From positions 6,572,001-6,636,000 of the forward strand of contig PUFA01000068.1 in the NCBI GenBank assembly GCA_003508835.1: a DNA stretch of 64,000 bases. Reading direction: 5' to 3'. The notes below the pieces were generated by a model that ran no database searches, was not told where the DNA came from, and was given only the letters and a program-made list of their open reading frames with translations. The position numbers and the translations under genes are program-made. Shown piece by piece: positions 45,092 through 57,269 of the stretch. Each line of letters opens with the position of its first letter. The stretch's first letter is position 1. The stretch comes from Eonycteris spelaea (Eukaryota; Chordata; Mammalia; Chiroptera; Pteropodidae).

Positions 45092-45565
45092 ATTTCTGAA
45101 AGTGTGTCTGGGGATCCCTGAACATTTCAGGGGATCCTTGAGCTTCAAAACTATTTTCATGATAATACTAAGATAAGATTTGTGTTTTTCACTTGTTCTC
45201 TTATGATGAGTGCACAATAAAAGTTTTTCAGGGGCTGCATGATATGTGATATTGCAAAAGATTAAATATGGAAGCAAGTATAAGAATTTATTTTTTGAGA
45301 TATATATAATATTTTGCAAAAATATAAATGCCACTCACCATATTAAATTCATATTTGGATATAGAAAATTATTTTTCAAAAAATATAGTATTTATATAAA
45401 TGTAATTATATATTATGTTAAATTATTTTAAAATCATTATTTTATAAATATATAGGCTTTAAATTAAAATATGTTAAATATAAAGAAATATAAAGCATAC
45501 CCTGGGATCCTCAATGATTTTAAATTTGTAAACATATACTGAGTTCAAAGTGTGAGAACTACTGG
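45092..45565 (+). mobile_element. hAT-type MITE, copy B
   Basis: Same family and orientation as 28797-29303: 'ttctgaaagtgtgtctgggg', 'caaaactattttcatgataa', 'ttttcaggggctgcatgata', 'tattgcaaaagattaaatat', and the end 'ttcaaagtgtgagaactact'. Frames on both strands here are repeat artefacts. Confidence 0.75.
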
Positions 45566-47550
45566 TTTAGATTAAAACCGCAAAAAAAAAAAAGCCATTA
45601 TACAGTTGTCACCATTTAGCATCAGAGATATGTAGCCTTTCAAGTAGATTGTTATGAACTTATAGAAATAAAGAATATGTGTCAGTTAAGCTAAATACTA
45701 GAACTCTATCTTGTTCTGTTTCAACATTGCTCCTTTGATTTCCCATTAACATCGACTCCTTATTACTTCATGTTCAAATTTTGAATGTACTGTAGTTGCT
45801 TAAAAGATATAGGTTTATGATTTAGGGTTTCAACTATTTGTGAGTAGCCCCACAGTTTCATTACAAACAATAATTTATAATTATTAATAGCCTACGTTGT
45901 CACACGAGAAAAGAGAAACCCATTAATCTATTGAATATAGACTACCGACTTTGAATTAAAATACAGAATTGAATATATATTTCTATAAAATTTTGAGAGT
46001 TGGACAACTCCATTGATACTTCTGAGATCAATTTTCATATTGATATAACAACAACAACAACAACAACACACAACAAATTATGCTCTACTTAAGTAATTGT
46101 TGTATAGTTCAAAGGATACATGTTAAAGCTTTGCATATAAAATTATGTTTTAAGTGATAAGAATATGAGTTTTAGTCTAAGAAGTAAAAGCATATTCACC
46201 TTAGTCCTCACCTTAGAAAAGTGAAAAGTACAGCGTAAGTTCCTAAACCTTTATTCCATTTGAGTAATTGGTGCCTAGAAACCATATGAACTGGACTGAG
46301 CTGAAATTACTAGGCAGAATAAAAACCCATAGAATGTTCTGTTGGGCTTCTATTTGCAAAATAAATACTATTCCCCATGTTATTATATATAAAATTATTT
46401 TTCACGATGAAAGTCATTGCATTCATCAAACAGAATTAAACAATGTTTTGTGAAATTGCTTACATCAATTTTATTGACTTTGATGACATCATTCAAACAA
46501 AATGAATGACTGTGACCTCAAAGTAGAATATTTCCAGAGTCATCCCAGTAAATTTATATTAATGTAGCTATAGAGCGAATTTAATCTGAACATTCATTGA
46601 ATAGAAGAATGGAGAATTAGAAAAATAAATGTGGGCAAACGGAATTTACTATAACATTAAGGGGAGTTGAAATTTAAATCTTAAATTTTAAATCATTCAT
46701 TTGAGTTATGTTGTATCTGACTATATTTAAAGTTTTAATTTCTTTGTAAGTGTGGAAAATGCTTTGGGGGGATTAGATTTTTCTGAGTGAGTAGGTAAAT
46801 GATAAAGGTATCGGTTACCTATTTAACTAGGAAAGGCATATCTTTTCTCTGTAAACATTTTTGAGTTACTATATTATTCAGGCATATTTTTTTCTTCAAT
46901 ATCTAGATTTAATGTTTTTGTTTTTGTTTTAACAGCAATGAAGGAAATAAGAGTGGTTTAGTTAGGAAACGGAAGAAAGAGAAGGCAGGACATCTCAGTC
47001 ATAGGGACTAGTGCAGTCTGGGTTTTCTGGTATGGGAATGATATTCACATTTAGAACATCTCGAGTGATAATTATAGAAGACTGAGCCATAAAAGTCATT
47101 TGGGAGCAAAAAATAACAATAAAAAAAGCAAAAATACTATGAATGTCATACTAAGAAATTCGAATTTAAGTTTCTGAAGAAAAGCTTCATAATTCTCTTT
47201 TCCGTAAATTTCCAACATTATATAGAAAAGGCCACAGCTAAGAGAACATTTGACTTAAGCTTCAAAATGTTGGTGACAATTAAGCTATAGAAATTATAAC
47301 AAAATGAGAGGACAGAGAGAGGAAGAAATGTATATGAGTAAATTTTCTAACCATTAATTGGGGAAAGTAGATTGTATTATCCCTATGTTTAGTAAAGAAA
47401 GCTAAAATTTATAAATCCGACATGCCTTGCATAAACGAACCTAGCTAGTGAGGAGCCTAGCTTTGATCTTTTTTTGTTCTTTCAATAGCCCAAGATCAAA
47501 TATCAGTAAAATAAGATAATGTAAGATAAGATAACTATCTATCATACAAA
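45566..47550. other. Unassigned, mostly repeat-free DNA
   Basis: About 2 kb with no recognised interspersed repeat. It includes a (CAA)n array at 46047-46078. Open frames are short and have no domain. Confidence 0.45.
46047..46078. repeat. (CAA)n microsatellite
   Basis: About nine CAA/ACA units with one CACA interruption. Confidence 0.9.
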
Positions 47551-47554
47551 TAAA

Positions 47555-47935
47555 TATATAAAAATCAATATTTCATTATGCCAGCAGTATTAGTTATAAA
47601 TGCAAAAAAAAATAAATTCTATATGAAATTATGGAAAAGTCTATAAAATATTTGGAAATGAATATAAAGGGAAAGAAATGAGAACTATATAAATAAGATT
47701 ATAAAATATTAGGAAACATAAAACAATGCAATTTGATGAAATGGATATATAAGCTTTGTTCCTCAGTGAGAATACTCAGTATCATATGATATGTTAATTA
47801 TTTTAAAAACCATTGTGATTTCAGAGCCTTCACAAGATTATGGGGAGAACTGACCAAAATTATTTGAACTTTCTATGAAAACAATTGTTTGATTACTACT
47901 AAGAACAGTTTAAAATAAGATAAAATAATCGAACA
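47555..47935 (+). repeat. Degenerate L1 ORF2 fragment, sense
   Basis: 'gtctataaaatatttggaaa', 'ttcctcagtgagaatactca', 'ttcacaagattatggggaga' and 'actttctatgaaaacaattg' loosely follow the L1 ORF2 section that encodes '...KYLGINL ... NWKDIPCSW...'. Old and heavily broken, possibly a HAL1-type derivative. Confidence 0.45.
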
Positions 47936-47944
47936 GGGGTAACA

Positions 47945-49085
47945 ATCTAAATTTAAGGCACCAAATTCATGCCTCAGTCTTCAGTTTATTTGACCTGAAG
48001 GAGCATTTGAGACAGCCATTTAATTCTTCACACTGAAGCACTTTCGTTGTCACTCCTCATTTTCTTGTTCTTAAGATATGAGACTGCCCTAGAACTCAAT
48101 CCCTAGACTACTTTTCCTCTCTGCCCTCAGTGTCTGTGATCTAATATGCTCTATGCATTTTTATCCTGAAACTCCTTAATCTCCAGACACACATATGCAA
48201 CTGCCTAGTTGATTTTTCTATCTGGATCTTTAATGGGCTCTGCTTTAACATGTCCCCAAATAGACACAAATATTCTTTTAAAAGTCTCTTACCATATATT
48301 CAACAAGTGGGATTCTGTTGTACCAGTCACTCAGGCCAAGAATCTTGAAGCTATCCAAAATATTATCTTTTTCTTAAATCTCACACTCATTACTTCAGTA
48401 AATTTTGTCAATTTTATTTTCAAAACACATCCCAAAGGTAACCTATTCTAACTACTTTCATAGCTACTACCATTGTTCAAGCCAACCATCATTTCCCATG
48501 TTTTTGATAGCGAAGTAACTGGTTTCCTTGCTTTTATCAATGGCTGCCTACAATTTGTTTTCTACACAGCAGCCAGAATGATTTTGTTACTCTTCTACAT
48601 AAAACCTTCCACTGACTTCCTATTTCACACATAGGAGCCAAGCCAGGTTCCCAAAAATGACTTACAAACTCTTATTTGTCAATTTTTACTACCCTCCCCT
48701 TAGTTCAATATGCTCTTACCTTTTCCGGGGACACCATGTCCCAGGGCTTTTGTGCTTGTTCACTCTGTCTAGAATGTGTATCCAGCAGAAATTCAAATGA
48801 TTCATTCTCTCAAGTCTTTTTAAATTTTAAGAAAATATTAGGTTTTTGAGAGATCTTTATTTAAAATGTCACAGGATCTTATACCTTCTATATATTTTAT
48901 TTATTTATTTGTTTGTTTGTTTGTTTATCTATTTATCTATTTACTTACTTACTTACCTAGTTACTCTTTTATTGTTTAGCACACAATCTTTCCCACTAGA
49001 AAGTGAGTTCTCTGAGGCCACAAATTTTTCTTTTTTTCTTACTGTTATATCCTTAGCTTCTAAAATATAGTACAGACAATAGAGA
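47945..49085 (+). repeat. Long LINE2, sense (~1.1 kb)
   Basis: Blocks in order: 'ccaccattgttcaa'-like text at 48468, 'ctacacagcagccagaatga', 'taaaaccttccactgacttc', 'ttgtgcttgttcactctgtc', 'tagaatgtgtatcc', 'cactagaaagtgagttctct', 'gaggccacaaatttttc', 'agtacagacaatag'. These match LINE2 ('cacacagcagccagagtgat', 'aaaaccctccaatggcttcc', 'ttgcacttgctgttcc'). A TTTA/TTTG/TTAC array at 48897-48957 interrupts it. Frames at 48209-48451 and 48846-49070 are repeat-derived. Confidence 0.75.
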
Positions 49086-49112
49086 CTCTAATTCCGAATG
49101 GAAAAGGAATCT

Positions 49113-49153
49113 AGATAATAATGATGATGGTGATGATGACGATGATGATGATA
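49113..49153. repeat. (GAT)n microsatellite
   Basis: About 13 GAT-type triplets with a few changes, next to an antisense MIR. Confidence 0.9.
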
Positions 49154-49154
49154 G

Positions 49155-49515
49155 AAGCTTCTGTTTACCGATCATTTATTAAATTTCAAGGATTGTGTGA
49201 AGTGCTGTATATATTGCTTCATTTAACCCTAACAAGAGTTAGGAATAGACCAGGAGAAAACTTTCCCAGAAGATAAATGAAGAAAGTGCTTAAGTAAGAT
49301 GGAACGGATCAGCTCTATCAAATGTTCCTGATAAATCAAATACGCTGAAGACTGAGGGACAGACTTGGCACCTTAAAGTTAGAGACTTAGAGCTCGGTTT
49401 TATGAATTTAGAAACTGGAGCTCACAAACATTAAATAATATCCTAGATAGGAAGGAGCAGAAACAATCTGAAGAGCCAGCACTCTTGAGTTCAAAGCCTG
49501 AACTTGTCACAAGTC
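49155..49515 (-). repeat. MIR SINE, antisense, possibly interrupted
   Basis: The left piece has 'gattgtgtgaagtgctgtat' and 'ttcatttaaccctaacaaga'. The right piece has 'tttagaaactggagctcaca', 'actcttgagttcaaagcctg' and 'aacttgtcac'. About 90 bases between them do not fit MIR, so either an insertion or two copies. Confidence 0.6.
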
Positions 49516-49651
49516 GGCTTCAGTTAATTTATCTCCTGGCCTAAGATCATTGTGACACAACCATGAACAGTGTTTGTGCTGGAATTAGCATGGATTTGGT
49601 TTCTAAAGTCAGTTCTATCACTTGTCAGATGCTGGATATCTACTAGTTTAA

Positions 49652-49687
49652 ACACACACACACATACACACACACACACACACACAC
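49652..49687. repeat. (CA)n microsatellite
   Basis: About 18 CA units with one CATA interruption. Confidence 0.95.
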
Positions 49688-49689
49688 TA

Positions 49690-50684
49690 GTATATAGTTT
49701 AACTGTTAAAATCTAAATGAGATTCACTCAAATCTTGTATATCTCAAACCTTATATTTTTATTACTACTGGAAAATGTTAAAATTATTGAACTCAAACTA
49801 CTTGTCCAGGAAGAAAATTTGATCTATAATACCAGAAACCTGAACGGTCCCATGCTTAACCTCTTAATTCTTTTATTCTATCTGTTATCTGCTAAAGACA
49901 TTCAAATTTGGAATAACTGGATCTGATGGTCTGTAAGGAATCTTCTAGTGCTAGAGTATCCTAATATTCTATGACAATGACACACACCTCTTGGTTCACA
50001 GAAGAGGGATCTGAGTCTTACCCTAGAACAGAGTGAAGCAGAGCCCATTTCTAAGTCCAGAATTTGTGCCTCATTATTTGAGTTTATCCTCCAAGAAGGA
50101 GGATTGCAAGACAGATACAACCCTTACTCTCCCATTTCCTTCATAATTCTTCATTCAATTAAAATCTCCTAAGATACACCTGATGATTTTCTAAATCTCT
50201 CTGAAATTGGCCAAAACATTATATTAACTGGAAGATTGTCCTAAATTCTCACACCAAACTGCTTAGTTTATTATGTAGTACAAGGTATAATTCATCCCTT
50301 TGGTTTTAACAGATACCTGCAAATGCTCATTAGAAGCATGGTTTTCCAAACAGCAGACTTGATTGTTTATAATGCATTACACAGAATTGCTACTTCCTGC
50401 ATTTTGCCAGGTGAAGAAGCAGGCAAAAGATAATTTACCCAGTCTAAGCCTTCTATTCTTTTTCACAGGTAGCTTCCTCTAGTCAAGAAAAATGGAATCG
50501 AGTCCCACATGTAATATGGAACATGTGGGCACAAATCATTCTATGAGTGAACGTGATTTTTCACAGTATCCCATTATGAACAAATACCAGAATTAGGTCC
50601 AGATTTAATTCTTGTTAAAAGGCTGAGTTCAGGTAGACTGTGAAGTCTTGCAAAGAAAAGAACTAAAATCCCTGGTTTTTCATG
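49690..50684. other. Unassigned DNA
   Basis: About 1 kb with no gene or named repeat. Frames at 49717-49926 and 49902-50120 (minus) are short and have no domain. Confidence 0.4.
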
Positions 50685-50869
50685 TTTCTCTTTCTTTTTC
50701 TTTCTTTTTCTCTCTCTTTCTCTCTCTCTCTTTTTCCTCCTTCCTTCCTTCCTTCCTTCCTTCCTTCCTTCCTTCCTTCCTTCCTTCCTTCCTTCCTTCT
50801 TTCCTTCCTTCTTTCCTTCCTTCCTTCTTTCCTTCCTTCTTTCCTTCCTTCCTTCTTTCCTTCCTTCCT
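50685..50869 (+). repeat. Polypyrimidine (TTCC)n tract
   Basis: TTTC-type units give way to about 30 TTCC units with periodic TTTCC variants, pure C/T on the + strand for more than 170 bases. Two open frames of Phe-Leu-Pro-Ser repeats are artefacts. Confidence 0.97.
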
Positions 50870-51855
50870 GTCTAATCTATCATTTTTTCTTCTTAGAAAT
50901 CAAAAGAAGACATCATTTATTTAATTAATTTTGAATCAAGTATTAATTGAATTCCAGTTAAAGGCTATGGCCTAGGATTCTATGAAGTTTCAAGATGGCA
51001 TTCCTGTTCAGAGAATATCTAATAACTTTTTAATAAGTAAAATGCAGACATTTTATTTGACTTGCCCTCATTCCCTCTTTTACTCAGTCCATTCTTGTTC
51101 TTGAGGCCACTTCCCAAAATAAACATCTACATAAGAAATATAGTCTAAGTAAGCTCTACTTTTTGGGGTATCAACATTAAGTTATGAATTTAGATCTATC
51201 AGTTTCTTAAGACTTTTCTCTTGTCATGTAGGAAGGACAGCCTAGAGTAGGAAGAAAGTAAGTTCATCTCAGGACTGTAGCACTACCTCTGCATAGTGCT
51301 AATTTAGTAACTAGATGCAGAACCCCAACTTTACCACATCATTAACTTCCAGAGACCCCCAACCTGGTTTTAACTTCTACTTCTAAATTCTAACTTTCCC
51401 ATGCCTAAAGAGTATTAAATGTTAAACTTCAGAAGTGCTGAGCAGTGCTTTTAGCCAGTGATCTCCTTGTATCTACTTTTTGATTTAATAACTTGGTACC
51501 CTATTAGACCAAGGCAAATATATTACATTAGATTGCAAATATACTGGCAAGGTGGCAAAATAAATTATAGTTGAGATATTTAATATTGCTGGTATGAGAA
51601 CTTACTCTTATAATACAGGGAGCAAGGAGTGGGCCAGTGAGGTACTAAATGCCCTCTATAAATTTGTAAGCATCTCCAGAGATTACTCTAGGACCAACTT
51701 GTACAAGGGGGTGTAGGAATAAATTGTCCCATCCCAGAGTTGGTGCATTTTCAGAAGCCTCAGATATTGAAGTCGCATATAAGGTTTATTGTGGGAGAGA
51801 AAAGAAGGGTTCTAATATTTTTAAAAAATTTAGAAAACTTTGGCATGATTGAAAA
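50870..51855. other. Unassigned DNA
   Basis: No gene or named repeat. 51600-51780 is GC-balanced unique sequence. Confidence 0.4.
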
Positions 51856-51859
51856 TTCA

Positions 51860-52095
51860 GTGTTTAGAATCAAGTAGCACTATTGTGTGATCTTAGGGAA
51901 ATTATTTTTCTTCATTAACTATCAGTTTCCTTATGTATAAAATGAGACAACATAATAATAACTGCATTTCTGAAATTTTTTATGAGGATAACATTTAGTA
52001 AATTAAGAAATATATAGATTGGTGCTAAGTGCTGGATAAAATACTACATACATAGATTTGTCAGGTGTTTGTAGCTCAATAAATAGTAGTTATTA
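51860..52095 (+). repeat. MIR SINE, sense
   Basis: 'tgtgatcttagggaaattat', 'atcagtttccttatgtataa', 'aatgagacaacataataata', 'tgctaagtgctggataaaat' and 'agctcaataaatagtagtta' is an almost complete MIR in order. Confidence 0.85.
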
Positions 52096-52224
52096 GGATT
52101 ATCATTTACTTAATTTTTTCATTAATTTACAATATCTAAAAATTTTAACTTGAGTAACACAGAAATTAGTTAGAAAAGCTTATGTTCCTTTTTTTTCTTT
52201 TCTCATTCATTACGTTTACACATC

Positions 52225-52760
52225 ACTCATTGTTTTTTTCTGTACATTCAGCTCCTGCATATATGTCCAGTACTTACTATTTTTCAGGCAATGAACTGAG
52301 TCCTAGAAATATAAGAATGAGCAAGATAATCATGGCACAACCTCACATAGTATAGAGTTTTGTGTGGGGCATATAACATGTAAATACCTGTTGTAATGCA
52401 GTATGTTAAACAGAGGGTACCTGGGGCACAGAGAAGGGGATGCTTCACATAAAGAGTGAAGAATGCTTCCTGGAGGGCTGAGATCTAAAGATGAGTGGGA
52501 AGAGGAAAATTAATTTTAGAGGAGGATAGGCAAAAAGCTTAGAAGTGAGTGGTGGAGAGATCTATAAAGAAGAATTAGATATTGGAGATGATAAAGAGTT
52601 AGACTTGAGTGCTCACAAATCATGCTGAGGAGTCTTAAGGAAATTGCGAAACTAGTGAACATTCTCAAAGCAGGGAAGTGATGTAGAAAGTTTGCATTTT
52701 ACAAATATTATTGACTGTGGCGTAGCAAAAGGATTGGAAGTAAGAAAGAATGTTTATAGG
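52225..52760 (-). repeat. LINE2, antisense
   Basis: 'ccagtacttactatttttca', 'ggcaatgaactgagtcctag', 'agaatgcttcctggagggct', 'caaagcagggaagtgatgta' follow reversed LINE2 ('ggcactgtgctaggcgctgg', 'gaaggcttcctggaggagg', 'gagcaggggagtgacatga'). Confidence 0.75.
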
Positions 52761-53034
52761 AGACATTTTTGTAAATCCATTTAAGACATTTGGAAACTGG
52801 TATGTAACGACGAAAAGAGAAAGAATTCAAAATATATTAAGACTGTCTAAGATGAAAGCGATATTATAATGAGGCAATTTAGAGAATAATGATTTACAAG
52901 AAAAAGAATAAAAGATAATATCAAGAAAATATTTAATTCTGCAATTCTCCAGCTCAAAAATTTAACGGGCATTGTTTGAAAAAAAAAAAATCTTAGTTCT
53001 TATTTATTATACTTCCACAAACTTGAAATTCTGC

Positions 53035-53365
53035 TTTGTGTTCCACATCATATCCCCATATTACTTTCTCAAAAATTCCTGATTTTATTATCAATTTTTC
53101 TGCCTGTGTTCTATGATTTAGCTGATTTGTCATTAGCCATTATCTCCAAATGCCTCCCTTTACCTGTTGAAATTCCTCCCACTCTTCTGAAAATATATCC
53201 CAAACATTACTTCTTGAGTGAATTATCTTTTCATCTCTTTACATTATTCTCATAGCAATGTGTATGTCTTTCATAGCATAGGGCCATATTTTATTCATTT
53301 CAGTACCCTCCTAAAACCTTGTACAAAATCTTTATCTGAATATCAAAAATAAATATGAAAATTAA
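53035..53365 (+). repeat. LINE2 3' end, sense
   Basis: 'gttgaaattcctcccactct', 'cttgagtgaattatcttttc', 'tcatagcatagggccatatt', 'acaaaatctttatctgaata' resemble LINE2 sense blocks near the 3' end. Divergence is high. Confidence 0.5.
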
Positions 53366-53369
53366 AAAT

Positions 53370-54159
53370 GAATGCTAAACACTAAAAATCTATTAATTCC
53401 ATGGGCAGTTATTAATTGCTCAGTATGTGTATGCTATGGATATTAAAATTAAGCCCGCTTTAACATCTTTACTTTCAATCACAGAAAATTTGTAGAAAGG
53501 CCATTTTTATACTACTTCACCTCTGCAGATTCTGTTTTCACAGTTTATGATTATATATATAGTATGATACAATTTCATTGCTCTCAAAAAATGAAATACT
53601 TTGGTGTGAACAAGGCAGTGCTAAGAATGAAACTTCTGATAAGACATTTTTTTTTTCCCTTTCACATACACAACTGAAAATGCGATATATCCTTTGACTT
53701 TATCTTGAGTATTTCCTAGGTATAAGGTTGAGGAACTATAACCATAGTATATAGGACCATAGTAATACCAAACTGAATTTTTCTATTCCTAACAAATACC
53801 TTTCTTTTTCTGATAACTTAGATAAACCATTAGGTCTATGCATCTGACAAATAGTTTGATTACAGCATTTAGAAATCCTATCAACTAAAGTTAATATATA
53901 GTGGTATTGCTTAATATATAATGAAAATAAAAATAAGTTCATATTTATTGTATTTGGTTTAATATTGATTCTATTTCACTCACTAATTAAGTGATAAACT
54001 ACTGATCTAACATTATGCCCAAGTTCACTTGTTATTAAGAGGGGTGTATGGAATTAAACATGAAATTTCTGTGTTCAGAATTATGAGCTTACACTCAGCA
54101 AAATGTATGCATGTTGACTTGCTTACAGTCATTAATTATAGGTCCTTTCCTCACCTTTT
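53370..54159. other. Unassigned AT-rich DNA
   Basis: No gene or repeat is recognised. The 68-codon minus frame at 53736-53942 lacks a domain. Confidence 0.4.
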
Positions 54160-54610
54160 TCTTACATGCTGTCAAAATAAGATAAAAATAAAAACAGCCA
54201 CTTATTTTACAAACAAAATGGGTTGGTTTAGAAAGAACGTAGAACTGCAATTCGGGATAGGCTAGTTATGACAAACCATAGGCAAGCCTGAAGAACAAAG
54301 GAGATAAACTGTTACTTTATAGGGTAAAAGGATAGTTAGGAGGGGCTATTATAAACTAAATATCCATTGGAGGAAACTGGGAGTTCAAAGTGTAGCGACT
54401 TCCCATTGGCTGAATTATGGATGTTTCTCATTGTCTGGGTCTGTTGGTGGGCAAGGAGAAAGTCTTCCTTCCTCCTCTGAAGTGGTAAAATAGGTTTCTT
54501 CCTTTCCAGATATGTAAGAGTGTTCTTCTTCCTTTTGGAGTCTGCAAGATGAGGTGAGGAGTAGTGCATGAAAATTCTCACTTCAGGGCTTCCCGACTCT
54601 TACTTTAAAT
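54160..54610. other. Possible unrecognised LTR
   Basis: A segment of even composition: 'ggagataaactgttacttta', 'cttcccattggctgaattat', 'ggcaaggagaaagtcttcct', 'ccttttggagtctgcaagat'. It contains a CCAAT-type 'cccattggctg' (54401-54411) and has LTR-like texture, but I found no inverted ends or internal retroviral sequence. An old ERVL-type LTR is the likeliest explanation. Confidence 0.35.
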
Positions 54611-54829
54611 GAGGCTTTCTTTACTTATTTTCACAATGCCAAAAACTATATAGTAGAAATATCACTGCAAATATAAAAATACTATAAAATAAAGGTTTAA
54701 CTGATGCTAATTTTGGATTAAGGGCCTTCTCTACCCTCACAAAGAATAACTTTAAATTATTCTAAGTGTATCTACGAGTTGTTAATATTTTGGTGTTTCA
54801 AGATTTATGATGACAGGGACTATATCTTA

Positions 54830-55210
54830 TTTATTTACTTATTAAAGAGATAATTATTAGGTGTCTACTCTGTGCTAGATGCAGGTGCAGAGACTGCAGC
54901 TCAAACTCGGCAGGGAAGGGAAGTTCTTGATCTCAAGATGCTTACACTCTGACACTCTCCTTGGAAAGAAATGTCCGATAATCAAAGAAAAACATATGGA
55001 CAAGATTTCAGATAGTGATGAGTATTCCAAAAGATTAAAATGGTGTACATGATACAGAGTTACTGAATGTGTAGAGATGGGTATATAGAGAGAGATAATT
55101 AAGATTAATGGCCAGGAAGTTCTCTCTGAAGAGATGACATTTTATCTGGGATCTAAATGATAAAAATGAGTTAGCCAATTCAAAACCCAGGGATAAAGTC
55201 TTCCAGCCAA
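54830..55210 (-). repeat. LINE2, antisense
   Basis: 'attattaggtgtctactctg', 'tgctagatgcaggtgcagag', 'ttcagatagtgatgagtatt', 'ggccaggaagttctctctga', 'agagatgacattttatctgg' and 'gatctaaatgataaaaatga' match reversed LINE2 closely in order. Confidence 0.85.
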
Positions 55211-55824
55211 GGAAATGTTTAAAAAGATCCTAAGTTGAGACTCATATGACATCTTGAAGAAATTGAAAGACTAATATACCTGAGGTGTATTGTTTGCGGT
55301 GGCTTTTTTCTTAGACTAATTGTTGTGTGAGTTGAAAATTCAAGAGTTAATAAATGTTTTCCTCTTTGTAGTAAAATTAATTTATAAACATATATCCTAT
55401 TTAAAAACAACTACTTATTGCAGTTGTTGAGAATAGGTGTGTAGCTGAATATAGGTGTAAATGATCTGCTAACTTGACCATAATTTATATCTATAAATTT
55501 TTCAATATGCAGTTACACCTTGATCACCTGGTTTCTGAAATATTATGCATTCATTTTATAGGTGAAAAAAAAACGCTAAAAATTAGCTATTTAAGATTAG
55601 CCTTAAACATTAAGCATGTGATTGTGGAAAAATTAGACATTTAGGTCTAGACAGATTGAGTTCTAATCCAGCTATGTCCATCTGAATTAAATGGCTTTGA
55701 ACAATGTGTTCTATCTCTTTTATTTATTAAAGTTTCTGTAAGTTTTAAAATAAATGACATATAAAATTTCTGTTTTATTTTTTCTTGTAGTAAACATTAT
55801 TTCATCCAAGACAATATCCTTCAG
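55211..55824. other. Unassigned DNA
   Basis: No gene or repeat is recognised. 55625-55740 faintly resembles a sense MIR ('cagattgagttctaatccag'). Confidence 0.35.
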
Positions 55825-55960
55825 TAATAATAATAGCTAATATTAACTAACAATTACTGTAAGTCAGGTACAACACTGGTCTAAACACTTTATATCTTCT
55901 ATATTTATTATTTCATTTCATCTTTTATAACTCTATGAGATAAATGCTGTTCCTAAAATT
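55825..55960 (-). repeat. MIR SINE, antisense
   Basis: 'actgtaagtcaggtacaaca', 'ctggtctaaacactttatat' and 'ttttataactctatgagata' match reversed MIR ('actatgtgccaggcactgttctaagcgctttacat ... acaaccctatgaggta'). Confidence 0.7.
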
Positions 55961-56214
55961 AAAGTAAAATGTAATAATAAAATAAATTGAATTCTGCCCA
56001 AACAACATGTTTTGCAATAATGTTCTACCATAATTTAATATAAGATGTGTAGAAATCTGTAAAAATTGCTTCCTGCTACTATAATTCCATGCCCGTGAAT
56101 TATGTTTCCCCCATCTCTGTGGTGGAGCTCCCAGCACAGCAGTTAGTAAAAGCCTTCTTCTCTGCCCTGAAACTCTATCAATTCTGCTTCTCAATCATTG
56201 CTCTGGTCTCCTGC

Positions 56215-56400
56215 CGCTGTCTAGATCAAATTTAAACTCTGTGTCCTTGACATCAAAGTCATAACACAGAATACTCTTACATTTTCTCTTATAGCTTGTC
56301 TTTTCTTATAACCAATATCTATTTAAAAGCTTGCCTGATCTCCAAGTGGGTAAAATTAGTCATTCTTTTCCATACCATATTTTAAAGAACTTGTAATGGA
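56215..56400 (+). repeat. LINE2 fragment, sense, weak
   Basis: 'gatcaaatttaaactctgtg' and 'gcttgtcttttcttataacc' loosely match LINE2 ('aaagtccaaactccttagcc'). Uncertain. Confidence 0.35.
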
Positions 56401-56439
56401 CTACATTCTAAAGGTGAAATAAGATTGTAGTTTTGCATA

Positions 56440-56590
56440 GAAATTGTGGTTCCTGGACAAGCATCACTGGAATCATTGAAAGTTTGCTTGAAATGCAAAA
56501 ATCCCTACCTAGGTTTACTGAATTGGAATTTGCATTTTCAGAACACCCTAGTGATCCTGTTCACGTTAAAGATTGAGAAATACCATTCTA
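56440..56590 (+). mobile_element. MER5A-like hAT-Charlie MITE
   Basis: 'ggttcctggacaagcatcac', 'cttgaaatgcaaaaatccct', 'actgaattggaatttgcatt', 'gtgatcctgttcacgttaaa' and 'gattgagaaatacca' follow MER5A in order ('ccccggaccagcagcatcac ... cagacctactgaatcagaa ... gttaaagtttgagaaccac'). Confidence 0.8.
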
Positions 56591-56694
56591 GAGGACTGCA
56601 AGGATAACATTCTGGACTCAGTCACTCAGACAGTGGGAAGTCAAGAAAAGCCTTGAAAGTGAATTCTGCCTATGTGGCAGGAGATGCCTACAAC

Positions 56695-56950
56695 CCACAT
56701 TTATTAAGGGCCTATGCTGCTTGGATACTCATGTAATTTTTTATTTGTATTAATTTATTTTATTCTGACCATAATCCTACAAGGTATTTGATATTATGAA
56801 CACCTTTTTAATAATAAAGATGAAAAAAAACCAAGGTTCAGGAGGTTAAGTGATTTCCCTAAGGACACATGGCAGATAACTGATAGGCCTGAATTCAAAA
56901 CAAGGAAGGTTGGATCAAAGCCCAAGTCCTTAATTATTATCCTGTACTGC
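56695..56950 (-). repeat. MIR SINE, near full length, antisense
   Basis: 'atttattaagggcctatgct', 'accataatcctacaaggtat', 'aaaccaaggttcaggaggtt', 'aagtgatttccctaaggaca', 'aaagcccaagtccttaatta' cover most of reversed MIR. Confidence 0.8.
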
Positions 56951-57269
56951 CTCTTTTTGAATAGCCTATTTCACCTTCATTGACTGGCACTGTTCCTGGC
57001 TCTTCATAGACAGGTATCCAGTAATGGAAAATGAACGAAGCCCTAAATTTGGTCAAATGAATGAATAGTCTTCCCTGCACAGACATACCTATTACTATTT
57101 CTCCACTACAGTGTGTGAAAAAGCAGCCTAAGTGATCAGCAAACTCATCAATGCCTATCTTTTTGCTACTTTTATTTTACCATCTTTTTTTTTCCCCACA
57201 AACTTCTATCTACTCCTGAAACAGGCAGTCTATATTGCTCTTGAGTTAAAGTTACTTTCCGTATCTTTG

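Noticed and set aside
50648..50924. Two overlapping frames of Phe-Leu-Pro-Ser repeats
   Set aside because: Translation of the (TTCC)n microsatellite, not a protein.
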